Assembly (NCBI GenBank): GCA_020692215.1
Contig: JAIMKW010000001.1
Span: 1,028,442-1,092,441 of the forward strand
DNA length: 64,000 nt
Source of the DNA: Sandarakinorhabdus sp.
GTDB lineage: Bacteria; Pseudomonadota; Alphaproteobacteria; Sphingomonadales; Sphingomonadaceae
Direction of reading: 5' to 3'
The notes under the pieces were generated by a model, which was given only the letters and a program-made list of their open reading frames with translations, did no database searches and had not been told where the DNA came from. This document shows positions 16,468 through 27,248 of the stretch, piece after piece. Both the position numbers and the translations under genes were made by a program. Every line of letters begins with the position of its first letter. The first letter of the stretch is position 1.

Positions 16468-16681
16468 GTCCTCGCTTCTTCAATGTGTTGGACAGGAGAA
16501 ATAAGATTTCATCTTCGATGTTTCCAGTCCCCTGTTCTTCGATCCCCGTTCTTGCGCCGTTGATTTATGGGGCCCGCTTTGCGAGGAGGGCGCCGCATGG
16601 CCGTTCCGGGATTCGGAAGGGGTGTGCGCGACTCGGGCGCTACTGCCCGGATCATCACCTGGTTCAAGGGGCGGGCGCCTG

Positions 16682-18664
16682 ATGGCATCTGACAGGCTGG
16701 CAGACGAACATGTTGGCAAAATGGCCAATGCTATCAGGGTATTGGCCATGGATGCCGTTGAGGCTGCCAACAGCGGCCATCCTGGAATGCCGATGGGAAT
16801 GGCCGATGTCGCCACCATCTTGTGGGGCGAATTTCTGCGCTTTGATGCCGCCGATCCAGATTGGGCGGATCGTGACCGCTTCGTGCTGTCGGCGGGCCAT
16901 GGTTCGATGCTGGTTTACGCTCTTTTGCATCTTTCGGGCTTTGTGCGGCCCACGATCGACGACATCCGCAATTTTCGTCAGCTGGGCAGCCCGTGTGCCG
17001 GGCACCCGGAGCGCCACGAGCTGAAGGGAATCGAAACCACCACCGGCCCGCTGGGGCAGGGGCTTGCGACCGCCGTGGGCATGGCGATTGCGGAGCGGCA
17101 CCTGAATGCCGGCTTTGGCGATGGGCTGGTTGACCACCGCACATGGGTTATCGCCGGTGACGGCTGCCTTATGGAAGGCATCAGCCATGAGGCCATCGGC
17201 CTTGCCGGACATCTGAAGCTTGGCCGCCTGAATGTGCTGTGGGACGACAATGGCATTTCCATCGATGGCCCCATTTCCATGGCGTCGAGTGAGGATGTGC
17301 CTGCACGGTTCCGCAGCAGCGGCTGGCATGTGGTTTCGTGCGATGGGCATGATCCGGCCTCGATCCGGGCGGCTCTGGCCGAGGCTGCCGCGTCCGATCG
17401 TCCGAGCTTGGTGCAGTGCCGCACGGTGATAGGCTATGGCGCGCCGACCAAGGCGGGCACGGAAAAGACCCATGGTTCCCCATTGGGTGCAGCCGAAGTG
17501 GCGGGCGCGCGCGAAAAGCTGGGGTGGACTGCGGCACCGTTCGAAATTCCCGCCGACATTGCTGCTGTGTGGAAAGCCGCAGGGGCGCGCGGTTCCGGCG
17601 ACCGCGCCGCCTGGACGGCACGGCTTGCAGCGCATCCCGAGCGCGACGCGTTCGAGCGGCGGATGGCAGGCGCTGTTCCGGGCGATTTCTCGCTGCATGA
17701 CTTCAAGGCAGGGTTGCTGGCCGACGCCAAGCCCGTTGCCAGCCGCAAGGCCTCTGAAATGGCGCTTGGTGCGATCAACGCCCAGCTGCCTGATACGGTT
17801 GGCGGTTCGGCAGACCTGACCGGCTCCAATCTCACGAAGACCAGCGGGCTAGGCCTGCTGAATGCCGGCAACTATGCTGGCCGCTATATCCACTATGGCA
17901 TTCGCGAGTTCGGGATGGCGGCCGCGATGAACGGCCTTGCGCTGCACGGCGGTATCATCCCCTATGGCGGCACGTTCCTGGTGTTCGCCGATTATTGCCG
18001 AGGCGCGATCCGCCTGTCTGCGTTGCAGGAACAGGGCGTTGTGTATGTCATGACACACGACAGCATCGGGCTTGGCGAGGATGGCCCGACGCACCAGCCG
18101 ATCGAGCACCTGGCGTCGTTGCGCGCGATGCCAAACCTTGCGGTCTATCGCCCGGCCGACGCCATCGAGACGGCGGAATGCTGGGAACTGGCGATCGCCG
18201 ACAGGAAGCGGCCTTCGATACTGGCACTCAGCCGGCAGAATCTGCCGCTTCTGCGGTCTGACATCACCAGCAACCGCTGTGCCGAAGGCGGCTATCGGTT
18301 GCTGGCGGCGACCGCGCCGCGCAGGGCGGTGCTGGTGGCGACAGGGTCTGAAGTGGCGATCGCAATCGAGGCTGCCAAGGTGTTGGAAGCAAGCGGAATA
18401 GGCACTGATGTTGTCTCCATGCCGTGCTGGGAGCGGTTTGCCGAACAGCCCGAGGCAGCGCGGCTTGAACTGCTGCCCGACGACGTGCTGAAGGTTTCTG
18501 TCGAGGCAGGATCGACCTTTGGCTGGGAGCGGATCGTGGGCGCGGATGGCCTGATGATCGGCATCGACAGCTTTGGCGCTTCGGCTCCGGCGCCTGCGCT
18601 TTACCAACATTTCGGATTGACCCCGGCCGCGATTTCGGAACGGGTCCTCCAGCGACTGGGCTGA
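16682..18664 (+). CDS. tkt: transketolase
   Basis: A 660-residue TPP-dependent enzyme moving two-carbon units between sugar phosphates (pentose phosphate and related routes). Visible blocks: [15 protein letters not shown] near the N-terminus, the TPP/Mg motif [13 protein letters not shown] (about 160-172), and [15 protein letters not shown] (about 458-472) in the pyrimidine domain. Residues before MASDRL in the open frame have no family similarity, so the ATG at 16682 is chosen. It begins a same-strand set with gap, pgk and class I fba, so it may be cotranscribed with them (38 bp to gap). Confidence 0.97.
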   Translation: MASDRLADEHVGKMANAIRVLAMDAVEAANSGHPGMPMGMADVATILWGEFLRFDAADPDWADRDRFVLSAGHGSMLVYALLHLSGFVRPTIDDIRNFRQLGSPCAGHPERHELKGIETTTGPLGQGLATAVGMAIAERHLNAGFGDGLVDHRTWVIAGDGCLMEGISHEAIGLAGHLKLGRLNVLWDDNGISIDGPISMASSEDVPARFRSSGWHVVSCDGHDPASIRAALAEAAASDRPSLVQCRTVIGYGAPTKAGTEKTHGSPLGAAEVAGAREKLGWTAAPFEIPADIAAVWKAAGARGSGDRAAWTARLAAHPERDAFERRMAGAVPGDFSLHDFKAGLLADAKPVASRKASEMALGAINAQLPDTVGGSADLTGSNLTKTSGLGLLNAGNYAGRYIHYGIREFGMAAAMNGLALHGGIIPYGGTFLVFADYCRGAIRLSALQEQGVVYVMTHDSIGLGEDGPTHQPIEHLASLRAMPNLAVYRPADAIETAECWELAIADRKRPSILALSRQNLPLLRSDITSNRCAEGGYRLLAATAPRRAVLVATGSEVAIAIEAAKVLEASGIGTDVVSMPCWERFAEQPEAARLELLPDDVLKVSVEAGSTFGWERIVGADGLMIGIDSFGASAPAPALYQHFGLTPAAISERVLQRLG

Positions 18665-18702
18665 TTGGGCCCCAAATACAAAGACCAGACAGGAGCGAGC
18701 AG

Positions 18703-19704
18703 ATGAAGGTAGCAATCAATGGTTTCGGGCGAATCGGGCGGCTGGTGCTGCGGGCGATCCTGGAGCAGGGGCGCAACGATATCGAAGTGGTTTCGATCAA
18801 CGACCTTGCAGATGCGAAATCGAACGCGATGCTCTTCAAGCGGGATAGCGTGCATGGCCGCTATGCCGGCACGGTCGAGGCAGACGGCAATGACATCATC
18901 ATCGATGGCAAGCGGATCCGGGTAACGGCCGAACGCGATCCGGGCAAGCTGCCGCACAAGGAACTGGGCATCGACATCGCGCTGGAGTGCACAGGCTTTT
19001 TCACCGATGCTGACAAGGCGCGGGCCCATATCGATGCAGGTGCCAGGCGCGTGCTGATTTCGGCGCCGGGCAAGGGCGTCGACCTGACGGTGGTGTACGG
19101 TGTCAACCATCAGAAGCTGACCGCGGACCACAGGATCGTCTCCAACGCCAGCTGCACCACCAATTGCCTGGCGCCGGTTGCCAAGGTGATGAACGATCTG
19201 GTCGGTATCGAGCGAGGCCTGATGACGACCATCCACGCCTACACCAACGACCAGAAGATTTTGGACCAGATCCACGGCGACATGCGCCGGGCGCGCGCTG
19301 CCGGCATGTCGATCATCCCGACGACGACTGGCGCTGCCCGCGCGGTGGGCGAAGTGCTGCCCGAATTGAAAGGCAAGCTCGATGGGTCCGCCGTTCGGGT
19401 GCCGACCCCCAATGTCAGCCTTGTGGACCTGACGTTCGTGCCGGGCCGGGACACCACGAAGGACGAGATCAACGGTGCGTTGAAGGCGGCCTCGCAAGGC
19501 GCGCTGAAGGGCATACTCGATTATACCGACGAGCCGCTGGTTTCGATCGATCTCAACCACTGCCCGGCTTCGTCGACGGTCGACAGCCTGGAAACGGCCG
19601 TTATCGGCGGCAAGCTGGTGCGGGTCGTTTCCTGGTACGACAATGAATGGGGCTTTTCGAACCGGATGGCGGACACCGCGGTTGCGATGGGCAAATTCCT
19701 CTGA
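18703..19704 (+). CDS. gap: glyceraldehyde-3-phosphate dehydrogenase, type I
   Basis: Oxidises and phosphorylates glyceraldehyde-3-phosphate to 1,3-bisphosphoglycerate. The 333-residue protein has the Rossmann start [11 protein letters not shown], Asp34 in SINDLAD (favouring NAD), catalytic Cys151 in SNASCTTNC and the C-terminal [12 protein letters not shown] clear AGGAG lies 8 nt before the ATG. Its TGA overlaps the pgk ATG (TGATG). Confidence 0.97.
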   Translation: MKVAINGFGRIGRLVLRAILEQGRNDIEVVSINDLADAKSNAMLFKRDSVHGRYAGTVEADGNDIIIDGKRIRVTAERDPGKLPHKELGIDIALECTGFFTDADKARAHIDAGARRVLISAPGKGVDLTVVYGVNHQKLTADHRIVSNASCTTNCLAPVAKVMNDLVGIERGLMTTIHAYTNDQKILDQIHGDMRRARAAGMSIIPTTTGAARAVGEVLPELKGKLDGSAVRVPTPNVSLVDLTFVPGRDTTKDEINGALKAASQGALKGILDYTDEPLVSIDLNHCPASSTVDSLETAVIGGKLVRVVSWYDNEWGFSNRMADTAVAMGKFL

Positions 19705-20909
19705 TGTTTCGCACGCTGGATGATCTGCCAGCCGATCTGGGCGGCCAGCGCGTGCTGGTTCGCTGTGATCTGAACGTGCCGATGCAGGATGGGGTGGTCA
19801 GTGATACCACCCGCCTGCAATCGGCTGTTCCGACCTTGTCTACGCTTGCCGACCGGGGCGCAAAAGTGCTTGTGCTTTCGCATTTCGGGCGCCCCAAGGG
19901 GCATCCGAACCCGGACATGTCGCTTCGGCAGATCGTGCCGGCCCTTTCCGATGTGCTGGGCCGCGATGTGGGATTCATCGATGGCTGCGCAGGCCAGCAT
20001 GTGGCGGTTGAAACGCACGGGCTGGCCGATGGCAGCATCACCGTGCTGGAAAACACGCGCTTCCACCCCGGCGAGGAACAGAATGATCCGGCCCTGATCG
20101 CGCAGATGGCCATGGTCGGCGACATTTATGTGAATGACGCCTTTTCAGCAGCACACCGGGCGCACGCCTCGACCGAGGGCCTGGCGCATGTGCTTCCGGC
20201 CTATGCCGGCCGCGCGATGGAAGCGGAATTGAAGGCGCTGGAGGCCGCGCTTGGCAAGCCTGAGCGGCCGGTGGCGGCCGTGGTGGGCGGTGCCAAGGTT
20301 TCAACGAAGCTGGATGTGCTGGTGAACCTTGTGGGCAAGGTCGATCATCTGGTGATTGGCGGGGGCATGGCCAACACCTTCCTTGCGGCCCGCGGCGTGG
20401 ATGTGGGCAAGAGCCTGTGCGAGCATGATCTGGGCGATACGGTTCGCGATATTCTTGCCCGCGCCGAAGCCGCCGGTTGCACCGTGCATTTGCCCTATGA
20501 TGTTGTCGTCGCACGGGAATTCAGGGCCCATGCGCCAAGCGAAGTGGTCAATATCCACGAAGTGCCAGAAGATGCGATGATCCTCGATCTGGGCCCCGAT
20601 GCCGTGGAAGCGCTGGGGGATGTGTTGAAGACCTGTGCGACGCTGGTCTGGAATGGCCCTCTTGGCGCTTTCGAGCTGCCGCCGTTCGACACCGCAACCG
20701 TGGCGCTTGCGCGGACTGCGGCAGCGCTGACCGAAGGTGGAAGCCTGGTGTCAGTCGCTGGTGGCGGGGATACTGTTTCCGCCCTGAACCATGCCGGGGT
20801 TGCCGGCAGTTTTACATTCGTTTCGACCGCCGGCGGCGCCTTCCTGGAGTGGATGGAAGGCAAGCCGTTGCCCGGCGTAGAGGCGCTGACAGCAGGAGCA
20901 CAAGAATGA
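19704..20909 (+). CDS. pgk: phosphoglycerate kinase
   Basis: Makes ATP from 1,3-bisphosphoglycerate. The 401-residue two-domain protein shows [10 protein letters not shown] (about 17-26), LSHFGRPKG, the hinge region [15 protein letters not shown] (about 194) and the C-terminal GGGDTVSA. The start MFRTLDD overlaps the gap stop. Its own stop overlaps the aldolase start (ATGA), so gap-pgk-fba form one coupled unit. Confidence 0.97.
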   Translation: MFRTLDDLPADLGGQRVLVRCDLNVPMQDGVVSDTTRLQSAVPTLSTLADRGAKVLVLSHFGRPKGHPNPDMSLRQIVPALSDVLGRDVGFIDGCAGQHVAVETHGLADGSITVLENTRFHPGEEQNDPALIAQMAMVGDIYVNDAFSAAHRAHASTEGLAHVLPAYAGRAMEAELKALEAALGKPERPVAAVVGGAKVSTKLDVLVNLVGKVDHLVIGGGMANTFLAARGVDVGKSLCEHDLGDTVRDILARAEAAGCTVHLPYDVVVAREFRAHAPSEVVNIHEVPEDAMILDLGPDAVEALGDVLKTCATLVWNGPLGAFELPPFDTATVALARTAAALTEGGSLVSVAGGGDTVSALNHAGVAGSFTFVSTAGGAFLEWMEGKPLPGVEALTAGAQE

Positions 20910-21820
20910 AGATGACCAAGGCCGTCCGAACCATCCTTTCACGCTATGAAAGCGACAATCCCGGCACCAAGGCGAACCTCGCGCGGATGCTGATGGCCGG
21001 CCGGCTGGGCGGCACAGGCAAGATGGTGATCCTGCCGGTCGACCAGGGGTTTGAGCATGGCCCGGCGCGCAGCTTTGCCGTGAACCCGCCAGCCTATGAT
21101 CCGCACTATCACTTCCAGCTGGCGATCGACGCCGGGCTGAATGCCTATGCTGCACCGCTTGGCATGCTGGAGGCGGGTGCAGACACCTTTGCCGGGCAGA
21201 TCCCGATGATCCTGAAGGCCAACAGCTCCAACAGCTGGGCCGACGCGAAGGACCAGGCCGTAACGGCTGGTGTCGATGATGCGCTCAGGATTGGTGCATC
21301 GGCAATCGGCTTCACCATCTATCCGGGCTCTGAATATTTCTTCGAGCTGGTCGAGGAAATCCGCGAGCTTTCAGCGGAAGCGAAATCTGTCGGGATTGCT
21401 ACTGTGATCTGGAGCTATCCACGCGGCGGCGCGCTCAGCAAGGACGATGAACTGGCGCTGGATGTGGGAGCCTATGCTGCGCACATGGCGGCCCTTGCCG
21501 GAGCCCATATCATCAAGGTGAAGCTGCCGAGCGACCATATCGCCCAGAAGGACGCGAAGAAGGCCTATGAAGGGGGCGATTGGTCCACCCAGGCAAAGCG
21601 CGTGAAGCATGTGGTGGACAGCTGCTTCAACGGGCGCCGGATCGTGGTGTTTTCGGGTGGGGCCACAAAGGGCGCCGACGCTGTTTACGAGGACGCGCGC
21701 GCCATTCGCGACGGAGGTGGCAATGGGTCCATCATCGGCCGCAACAGCTTCCAGCGTCCGCGCGCCGAAGCGCTTGCCCTGCTCGATCGGATCGTGCGCA
21801 TCTATCTGAACAAGGAATGA
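20906..21820 (+). CDS. class I fructose-bisphosphate aldolase (DhnA/FbaB type)
   Basis: Cleaves or forms fructose-1,6-bisphosphate through a Schiff base. The 304-residue TIM barrel has [16 protein letters not shown] near the N-terminus, the Schiff-base Lys in [11 protein letters not shown] (about 216) and the phosphate-binding GGATKGA and [10 protein letters not shown] loops. It belongs to the DeoC/LacD-like bacterial class I aldolases rather than the zinc-dependent class II enzyme. Translationally coupled to pgk upstream and to thiE downstream by ATGA overlaps. Confidence 0.93.
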   Translation: MKMTKAVRTILSRYESDNPGTKANLARMLMAGRLGGTGKMVILPVDQGFEHGPARSFAVNPPAYDPHYHFQLAIDAGLNAYAAPLGMLEAGADTFAGQIPMILKANSSNSWADAKDQAVTAGVDDALRIGASAIGFTIYPGSEYFFELVEEIRELSAEAKSVGIATVIWSYPRGGALSKDDELALDVGAYAAHMAALAGAHIIKVKLPSDHIAQKDAKKAYEGGDWSTQAKRVKHVVDSCFNGRRIVVFSGGATKGADAVYEDARAIRDGGGNGSIIGRNSFQRPRAEALALLDRIVRIYLNKE

Positions 21821-22515
21821 CGGCCAACGCAATGGCGACCGAGAGCGAGATGGGACCGGAAGACCGTTTCGACGACGCGTTCGGGCGGGACATGCGGCTG
21901 CCGTGCCAGCTCTACCTTGTTTCGCCACCGGCCTTTGCGCTGGCAGCGCATGCCGAGGCGTTGAAGGCGGCGCTTGCGGCGGGGGGGGCGACCGCGGCGT
22001 ACCAGTTGAGGCTCAAGGATTGCAGCGACGCACAGATAATGGCTGCCGCCGAAGTGCTGCTGCCGATCTGCCAGGCAGCCGATGTCGCCTTCATCCTGAA
22101 CGACCGGATGGACCTGGCGAAGGCCTGTGGCGCGGATGGTGTCCATCTTGGCCAGTCCGACGGGGATGCGCGGGCTGCACGAGCGCTGCTGGGGCCGGAC
22201 GCACAGATCGGCGTGACCTGCCATGCCTCGCGCCATCTCGCGATGGAAGCGGGTGAGGCCGGGGCCAATTATGTGGCGTTCGGAGCATTCTTTCCCACCA
22301 GCACCAAAATTGTCGAACATCATGCCGATCCGGAAATCCTGCGCTGGTGGACGAGCATTTCGCCAATCCCTTGCGTGGCGATCGGCGGCGTCACGGCAGA
22401 CAATTGCCGCCCGCTGGTGGACGCCGGCGCAGATTTCCTGGCTGTTTCAGCCGCCGTCTGGGGGGCAGAAGACCCCGCCGCCGCCATCTTGGCATTTTCG
22501 CGCGCGATGCGCTAA
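21817..22515 (+). CDS. thiE: thiamine phosphate synthase
   Basis: Couples HMP-PP with the thiazole phosphate to thiamine phosphate. The 232-residue TIM-barrel protein shows [23 protein letters not shown], the [13 protein letters not shown] phosphate loop and [11 protein letters not shown], all ThiE hallmarks. It has an extra N-terminal stretch of about 27 residues before the core; an internal ATG (MATES, residue 6) is possible. The start overlaps the aldolase stop, an odd partner for a vitamin gene but one I associate with sphingomonad genomes. efp follows after 50 bp. Confidence 0.88.
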   Translation: MTANAMATESEMGPEDRFDDAFGRDMRLPCQLYLVSPPAFALAAHAEALKAALAAGGATAAYQLRLKDCSDAQIMAAAEVLLPICQAADVAFILNDRMDLAKACGADGVHLGQSDGDARAARALLGPDAQIGVTCHASRHLAMEAGEAGANYVAFGAFFPTSTKIVEHHADPEILRWWTSISPIPCVAIGGVTADNCRPLVDAGADFLAVSAAVWGAEDPAAAILAFSRAMR

Positions 22516-22565
22516 GGCGCGCCGACACACTTCAACGCTTTTTCCAGCACACCAGGTGAAACACC

Positions 22566-23129
22566 ATGAAGATCAGCGGCGTGGACATTCGTCCCGGCAA
22601 CATCATCGAATATGAAGGCGGCATCTGGCGCGCGGTGAAAACCCAGCATACCCAGCCCGGTAAGGGCGGCGCCTATATGCAGGTCGAGATGAAGAACCTC
22701 ATCGATGGCCGCAAGAACAATGTCCGCTTTCGGTCGGCCGAGACGGTGGAGCGCGTGCGGCTGGACACCAAGGACTTCCAGTATCTCTACGCAGAGGACG
22801 ACCAGCTGACTTTCATGGACAAGGTGACCTATGAGCAGGTGCAGCTGCCGCGCGATTTGCTGGGTGATGCCGCAGCCTTCCTGACCGATGGCATGGATGT
22901 TTCCATGGAGCTTTATGAAGAGCGCCCGATTTCGGTGCAGCTTCCCGATCAGGTGGAATGCCTGATCGTGGATGCAGATGCTGTGGTGAAGGGGCAGACG
23001 GCCAGCTCCTCCTACAAGCCCGCCGTGCTGGACAATGGCGTTCGCGTGATGGTGCCGCCGCACATCGGTTCGGGCGTGCGGATCGTGGTGGATGTCTACG
23101 AACAGACCTACGTGCGTCGGGCTGACTGA
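22566..23129 (+). CDS. efp: elongation factor P
   Basis: Relieves ribosome stalling at polyproline. The 187-residue three-domain protein starts [20 protein letters not shown]; the tip of domain I is QPGKGGAY with Lys33, meaning it is of the lysine (not EarP-arginine) type or unmodified. The C-terminal block [17 protein letters not shown] is conserved. An AGGTGAA ribosome site precedes the ATG. No epmA/epmB is in the window. Confidence 0.96.
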   Translation: MKISGVDIRPGNIIEYEGGIWRAVKTQHTQPGKGGAYMQVEMKNLIDGRKNNVRFRSAETVERVRLDTKDFQYLYAEDDQLTFMDKVTYEQVQLPRDLLGDAAAFLTDGMDVSMELYEERPISVQLPDQVECLIVDADAVVKGQTASSSYKPAVLDNGVRVMVPPHIGSGVRIVVDVYEQTYVRRAD

Positions 23130-23161
23130 CCCCGATAGTCTTCACTAAGAAGGGTCGGTGG

Positions 23162-23383
23162 TTGCCTAGTCTTCTGTTAGCCATTGCGTTAGCGCTTTCA
23201 TTCTTTCTTGCGCCCTTTTATGTTCCTTACTTGAATCGTAATTATCCAAGAGTTGCAGTATTGGTGGGGTGGGTGATTGGATTAATGGTCTTGGTTGGCG
23301 CAGTTTTGGTGGCACTTGACGGACGTGGCTTGTGCGGTCGTGGTGAAACCGCCATTTCTAGATATGGATGTATTCCTGAATGA
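23162..23383 (+). CDS. small AT-rich membrane protein of unknown function
   Basis: A 73-residue frame with two membrane segments (about residues 3-20 and 32-52), starting MPSLLLAIALALSFFLAPFY from a TTG codon with a good AAGAAGGG site 8 nt upstream. Its TGA overlaps the ATG of the inositol monophosphatase-family gene (ATGA), which supports real translation. Base composition and codon use are clearly more AT-rich than the neighbours, including TTA, ATT and AAT codons rare elsewhere here, so it may be recently acquired. No family recognised. Confidence 0.55.
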   Translation: MPSLLLAIALALSFFLAPFYVPYLNRNYPRVAVLVGWVIGLMVLVGAVLVALDGRGLCGRGETAISRYGCIPE

Positions 23384-24177
23384 CCCAATCCGCCATCATC
23401 ACCGTCATGGAGCGCGCCTGCCGCAAGGCTGCGCCCAGGCTGCGGCGGGATTTCAACGAAGTCGCCCAGCTCCAGGTCTCCAAGAAGGGGCCGGCTGACT
23501 TCGTGAGCCAGGCGGACAAGGCCGCCGAACGCACATTGCTGGAAGAGCTGCAGCGCGCCCGGCCCGGCTGGGGGTTCCTTCTGGAAGAGGGCGGCGAGAT
23601 TGCGGGCGAGGAAGAGAATTCCCCGCGCTTCATCATCGATCCGCTGGATGGCACTTCCAATTTCCTCCACGGCATCCCGCACTTTGCCATTTCCATTGGC
23701 GTGGAGCATCTGGGCACCATTGTTGCCGGCATGATCTATCAGCCGCTGACGGATGAGAGCTTCTGGGCCGAGCGCGGCCGGGGCGCCTGGCTGCAGAATG
23801 CCCGGCTTCGCGTTTCAGGCCGGCGTGATATGGATGAAGCCCTTCTGGCGACTGGCATACCCTACAAGGGGCACGGCAAGCAGGATGAGTTCGAGAAGAT
23901 CCTGAGCCATGTGATCCCCGAAGTGGCCGGTGTCCGTCGCTTTGGCGCTGCTTCGCTGGATCTTGCCTGGGTGGCAGCCGGCCGGTTCGATGGCTTCTGG
24001 GAGCAGGGGCTTGAGCCCTGGGACGTGGCCGCGGGTATCCTGATCGTGCGCGAAGCCGGTGGTTTTGTTTCAGATTTTCGCGGTGGAGAGAAGATGATCG
24101 AGCGCCGCGAGATCGTCGCAGCCAACGACCAGTTGCACAGCAAGCTCCACCGGATCGTGGCGGGCGCGCTTCGCTGA
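23380..24177 (+). CDS. suhB: inositol monophosphatase-family protein (SuhB-like)
   Basis: A 265-residue Mg-dependent phosphomonoesterase. Metal-binding motifs: EEGGEI (about 68), DPLDGTSNFLHG (about 87-98) and the C-terminal EPWDVAAG (about 212-219). Homologues hydrolyse myo-inositol-1-phosphate and other phosphates, and E. coli SuhB also acts in rRNA antitermination. The gene is 23 kb from a myo-inositol-1-phosphate synthase cluster, so a link to inositol metabolism is possible but not required. It is coupled to the small AT-rich ORF upstream. Confidence 0.9.
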   Translation: MTQSAIITVMERACRKAAPRLRRDFNEVAQLQVSKKGPADFVSQADKAAERTLLEELQRARPGWGFLLEEGGEIAGEEENSPRFIIDPLDGTSNFLHGIPHFAISIGVEHLGTIVAGMIYQPLTDESFWAERGRGAWLQNARLRVSGRRDMDEALLATGIPYKGHGKQDEFEKILSHVIPEVAGVRRFGAASLDLAWVAAGRFDGFWEQGLEPWDVAAGILIVREAGGFVSDFRGGEKMIERREIVAANDQLHSKLHRIVAGALR

Positions 24178-24227
24178 GGCTGGGCCCGTTGCAGATAACG
24201 GTTTTCTGACGCGATCCGCACGGCGGC

Positions 24228-25448
24228 TCAAGCCGTTGGAGCACGGTCTGCGCGCCCGCGCGATTTGCCGTTCATCAGCAGACCAAGCCAGCTGGAGCGG
24301 CGGATGATGTTATGACAGCCGACAGACAGCACCAGCGTGACGACAAGAATAGCTGCAAATTCCACGACTGGCGGAAGCATGACGCCGATAAGCAAGGCAC
24401 CGAGCCATAGGGCGATCGGCAGGTGCACGAGATAGATACTGTAGGATGCTTCAGAGAAATATTGAACAAGGGCATTCTGCCCAGGCAAATGCCGTGCGGC
24501 CAGCGACAGGAGTGCCTTTAACCAGAAGACCCCGGCTGTGCAGGCTCCGATCGCCAGCAGCAGCCTGGCAGTGCGCAAGTTCTCGATATCAATGATGCCT
24601 GATGCAATGCTTGCGAACAGCGCCGAAAACAGGATCGCCATGGCAAGGCTGATTCGATCTGCCTTGATCATCCAGGCAAGAAAGCCGCTGCTCCGGGCCA
24701 GCATGGCGCCGATCAGGAAAAAGGGCAGGAACTGGGCTGTCTTTCCGATGCGAAAGAAGCTCCCGAAAGGCGACAGGTTGATGCCCAGCGGCCCTTCCAG
24801 CACCAGAACGCCAAGCCAGAAAATCAGGCAGAAGCCTGCCAGAACGAGTCCCCCGACGAGAGCGGGCATGGTGCCGAGCCAGCGGGTGCAGCTGTCGGCC
24901 CAGTCTGTTGCGAAGGCCAGCGGCCTTCCACGGCCCAACACGGCCCTGAGACCAGCCAGCGCCAGGCTGAGCAGGATAAGGCTGTGCAGGAACCAGAGGT
25001 GATAGACCCAGCTGCCCGGACTGCCGGCGAGGCGATCAAGCCATTCCCCCGCCGCATCCGCTGCGGGCAGATTGCCGAGACGCACGTCTGCCATCACGGT
25101 TGCGCCTGTTGCAATTGGCCCAAGGAGCAATGAGCAGAACAGGAGCGGGATGCCGATCCGGATAACCCGAGACCACAGCCAGTGGCGTGTTTCTCCCCTG
25201 ACCAGGATCAGGTAGCTGAAGAAGCCGGCGATGACAAAAAAGGCTTCCATGCGAAAACTGTGCAGAAATTCGCTGAACCAGTCGAGCGCGAGGCTCTGTT
25301 GATCGGATGCAACGAACGTGTCTCCGCCTTCTGCATAGATGCGGGCTATGTGATAAGGTAATCCCAATAGCATCAGCAGGGCACGGACAGCATCAAAATA
25401 GAACAGTCTGGCTGTGCGCGCTGTCTTGTTTCCAACTGCTGCAGTCAC
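24228..25448 (-). CDS. acyltransferase-3/OpgC-like membrane protein
   Basis: A 406-residue multispanning protein with about ten predicted helices. The N-terminal LFYFDAVRALLMLLGLPYHI and the Arg/His in this first segment, followed by EAFFVIAGFFSYLI and the C-terminal SEASYSIYLVHLPIALW, are the acyltransferase-3 (YrhL/OpgC) family pattern. Such proteins move acyl or succinyl groups across the inner membrane onto glucans or other surface glycans. No glycan genes adjoin it; it is divergent from the nuo operon with about 200 bp between them. Confidence 0.85.
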   Translation of the reverse strand: MTAAVGNKTARTARLFYFDAVRALLMLLGLPYHIARIYAEGGDTFVASDQQSLALDWFSEFLHSFRMEAFFVIAGFFSYLILVRGETRHWLWSRVIRIGIPLLFCSLLLGPIATGATVMADVRLGNLPAADAAGEWLDRLAGSPGSWVYHLWFLHSLILLSLALAGLRAVLGRGRPLAFATDWADSCTRWLGTMPALVGGLVLAGFCLIFWLGVLVLEGPLGINLSPFGSFFRIGKTAQFLPFFLIGAMLARSSGFLAWMIKADRISLAMAILFSALFASIASGIIDIENLRTARLLLAIGACTAGVFWLKALLSLAARHLPGQNALVQYFSEASYSIYLVHLPIALWLGALLIGVMLPPVVEFAAILVVTLVLSVGCHNIIRRSSWLGLLMNGKSRGRADRAPTA

Positions 25449-25644
25449 GAAGATGCTCCCAGAAGCCGGCCAGACAATCTGTATCGTGGCGAATTACCCC
25501 GGCTAGCGGTGCCATGCTCTGCTGGCATCAGCAACCCCGCTGGCCTGATTGTTTGCACGCGAGGGGGCCATGCGCTCCCGGCATAAGTGCCTGCGGCCCT
25601 GTTCGCACTTGCCGGGTCCGGCGGCCTTCCCTAGAGACACGCCC
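25449..25644. promoter_or_regulatory. divergent intergenic region, nuo operon leader
   Basis: No gene here. Promoters for both the acyltransferase gene and the large nuo operon must lie here. Hairpins visible on the plus strand are TGCTG-GCAT-CAGCA and, nearer nuoA, an outer GGGCC/GGCCC stem enclosing GGCA-TAAG-TGCC. I could not assign -35/-10 boxes with confidence. Confidence 0.4.
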
Positions 25645-26040
25645 ATGCCTCAGATTGCCGACATCGGGCGGGAGTATCTCCCGATTCTCCTCTTCTTCGG
25701 GGTGGCCATTGCCTTCGCGCTTGTGTTCGTGGGGTTGCCCATTCTGGTGTCGAACGCTGTTGGAACTGCCAAGCCCTACAGCGACAAGCTGGCTGAATAT
25801 GAAAGCGGTTTCCCGGCATTCTCATCTGCGCGGGGGCAGTTCGATGTGCGCTTTTATCTTGTGTCCATCCTGTTCATCATTTTCGACCTTGAAGTGGCCT
25901 TTCTGTTCCCCTGGGCCGTCAGCCTGGCGCATATGGGGCCCGATCTTGTGTTTGCATGGGCGTCGATGATGCTGTTCCTGGGCATTCTGACCATCGGCTT
26001 CATCTATGAATGGAAGAAGGGGGCTCTGGATTGGGAATGA
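25645..26040 (+). CDS. nuoA: NADH-quinone oxidoreductase subunit A
   Basis: Small membrane subunit of complex I at the quinone-site junction. The 131-residue protein has three helices, the conserved cytoplasmic loop [20 protein letters not shown] and [12 protein letters not shown] (acidic residues of helix 2). The start MPQIAD is chosen by homology; 32 upstream residues in the frame are not conserved. It opens the nuo operon and overlaps nuoB by ATGA. Confidence 0.96.
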   Translation: MPQIADIGREYLPILLFFGVAIAFALVFVGLPILVSNAVGTAKPYSDKLAEYESGFPAFSSARGQFDVRFYLVSILFIIFDLEVAFLFPWAVSLAHMGPDLVFAWASMMLFLGILTIGFIYEWKKGALDWE

Positions 26041-26600
26041 GCACTGCAGCTTCCTCTTTGCTGGTGAAGCCCGATGGCACGCCGCTCAGTCGTGATCCGG
26101 CCGGGCAGGATGCCTATTTTGCCGATGTCGGCTCGGAGCTTTCGAACAAGGGGTTCCTCGTAACCTCGCTCGAAGACCTGTCGACCTGGGCGCGTACGGG
26201 CTCGCTTTGGTGGATGACGTTCGGGCTTGCCTGCTGTGCGGTCGAGATGATGCACGCGTCCATGCCGGATTATGATATGGAGCGCTTCGGCGCTGCACCG
26301 CGCGCCTCGCCGCGGCAATCGGATGTGATGATCGTTGCCGGCACACTGTGCAACAAGATGGCCCCGGCACTGCGCCGTGTTTACGATCAGATGGCCGAGC
26401 CGCGCTATGTGATTTCCATGGGCAGCTGCGCCAACGGCGGCGGCTATTATCACTACAGCTATTCTGTTGTGCGCGGGTGCGATCGGATCGTGCCGGTGGA
26501 CATTTATGTGCCTGGCTGCCCGCCCACCGCCGAGGCGCTCGTTTATGGCATCCTGGCGTTGCAGCGGAAAATCCGCCGCACAGGCACGTTTGAAAGATAA
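26037..26600 (+). CDS. nuoB: NADH-quinone oxidoreductase subunit B
   Basis: Carries the terminal Fe-S cluster N2 that reduces quinone. The 187-residue protein has the ligands Cys66-Cys67 in [12 protein letters not shown], the Cys in [12 protein letters not shown] and the Cys in [12 protein letters not shown]. The ATG at 26037 overlaps the nuoA stop. Confidence 0.97.
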   Translation: MSTAASSLLVKPDGTPLSRDPAGQDAYFADVGSELSNKGFLVTSLEDLSTWARTGSLWWMTFGLACCAVEMMHASMPDYDMERFGAAPRASPRQSDVMIVAGTLCNKMAPALRRVYDQMAEPRYVISMGSCANGGGYYHYSYSVVRGCDRIVPVDIYVPGCPPTAEALVYGILALQRKIRRTGTFER

Positions 26601-26606
26601 GGGGCG

Positions 26607-27248
26607 GTGTCGCATCTTCCTGCATTTGCCGGCAACGAAGGCGTCGCCGAGCGCGCGCTTGCCCTGTTGGGCGGCCATGTGATCGATGCGGCCGAGGCTG
26701 TCGGCGAGCTGACCCTGCTGGTGCAGCGCGATTGCATCGGGCTGGTGTTGCGAACCCTGCGTGACACGCCGGACCTGGCGTTTGAGCAACTGTTGGATAT
26801 CTGCGGCGCGGACTACCCCGAAAGGGCCGAACGCTTTGAAGTGAATTACCATCTGTTGAGCCTGCGCCACAATCGCCGCATTCGGGTGAAGGTCTCGACC
26901 GACGAGGAAGCGCCTGTTCCTTCTGTCACCAGCCTGTTCCCCTGTGCCGGCTGGTTCGAGCGTGAAACCTGGGATTGCTATGGCGTTTATTTCGAGGGCA
27001 ACCCCGATCTGCGCCGCATCCTTACCGACTATGGTTTTGAAGGGCATCCATTCCGGAAGGACTTTCCGCTCTCAGGCCATGTCGAGCTGCGCTATTCCGA
27101 AGAGCAGGGCCGGGTGGTGTACGAGCCGGTGACACTGAAGCAGGATTTTCGCAATTTCGATTTCCTGAGCCCATGGGAAGGGCAGTGGCAGTTGCCCGGC
27201 GATGAAAAGGCCGTGGCCGATGCCGATGGCAAGGATAGCGCGAAATGA
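26607..27248 (+). CDS. nuoC: NADH-quinone oxidoreductase subunit C
   Basis: Peripheral-arm subunit of 213 residues, separate from NuoD as in most alphaproteobacteria. Signature [20 protein letters not shown] and the [15 protein letters not shown] block are present. It uses a GTG start 6 bp after nuoB. Its stop overlaps nuoD (ATGA). Confidence 0.95.
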   Translation: MSHLPAFAGNEGVAERALALLGGHVIDAAEAVGELTLLVQRDCIGLVLRTLRDTPDLAFEQLLDICGADYPERAERFEVNYHLLSLRHNRRIRVKVSTDEEAPVPSVTSLFPCAGWFERETWDCYGVYFEGNPDLRRILTDYGFEGHPFRKDFPLSGHVELRYSEEQGRVVYEPVTLKQDFRNFDFLSPWEGQWQLPGDEKAVADADGKDSAK

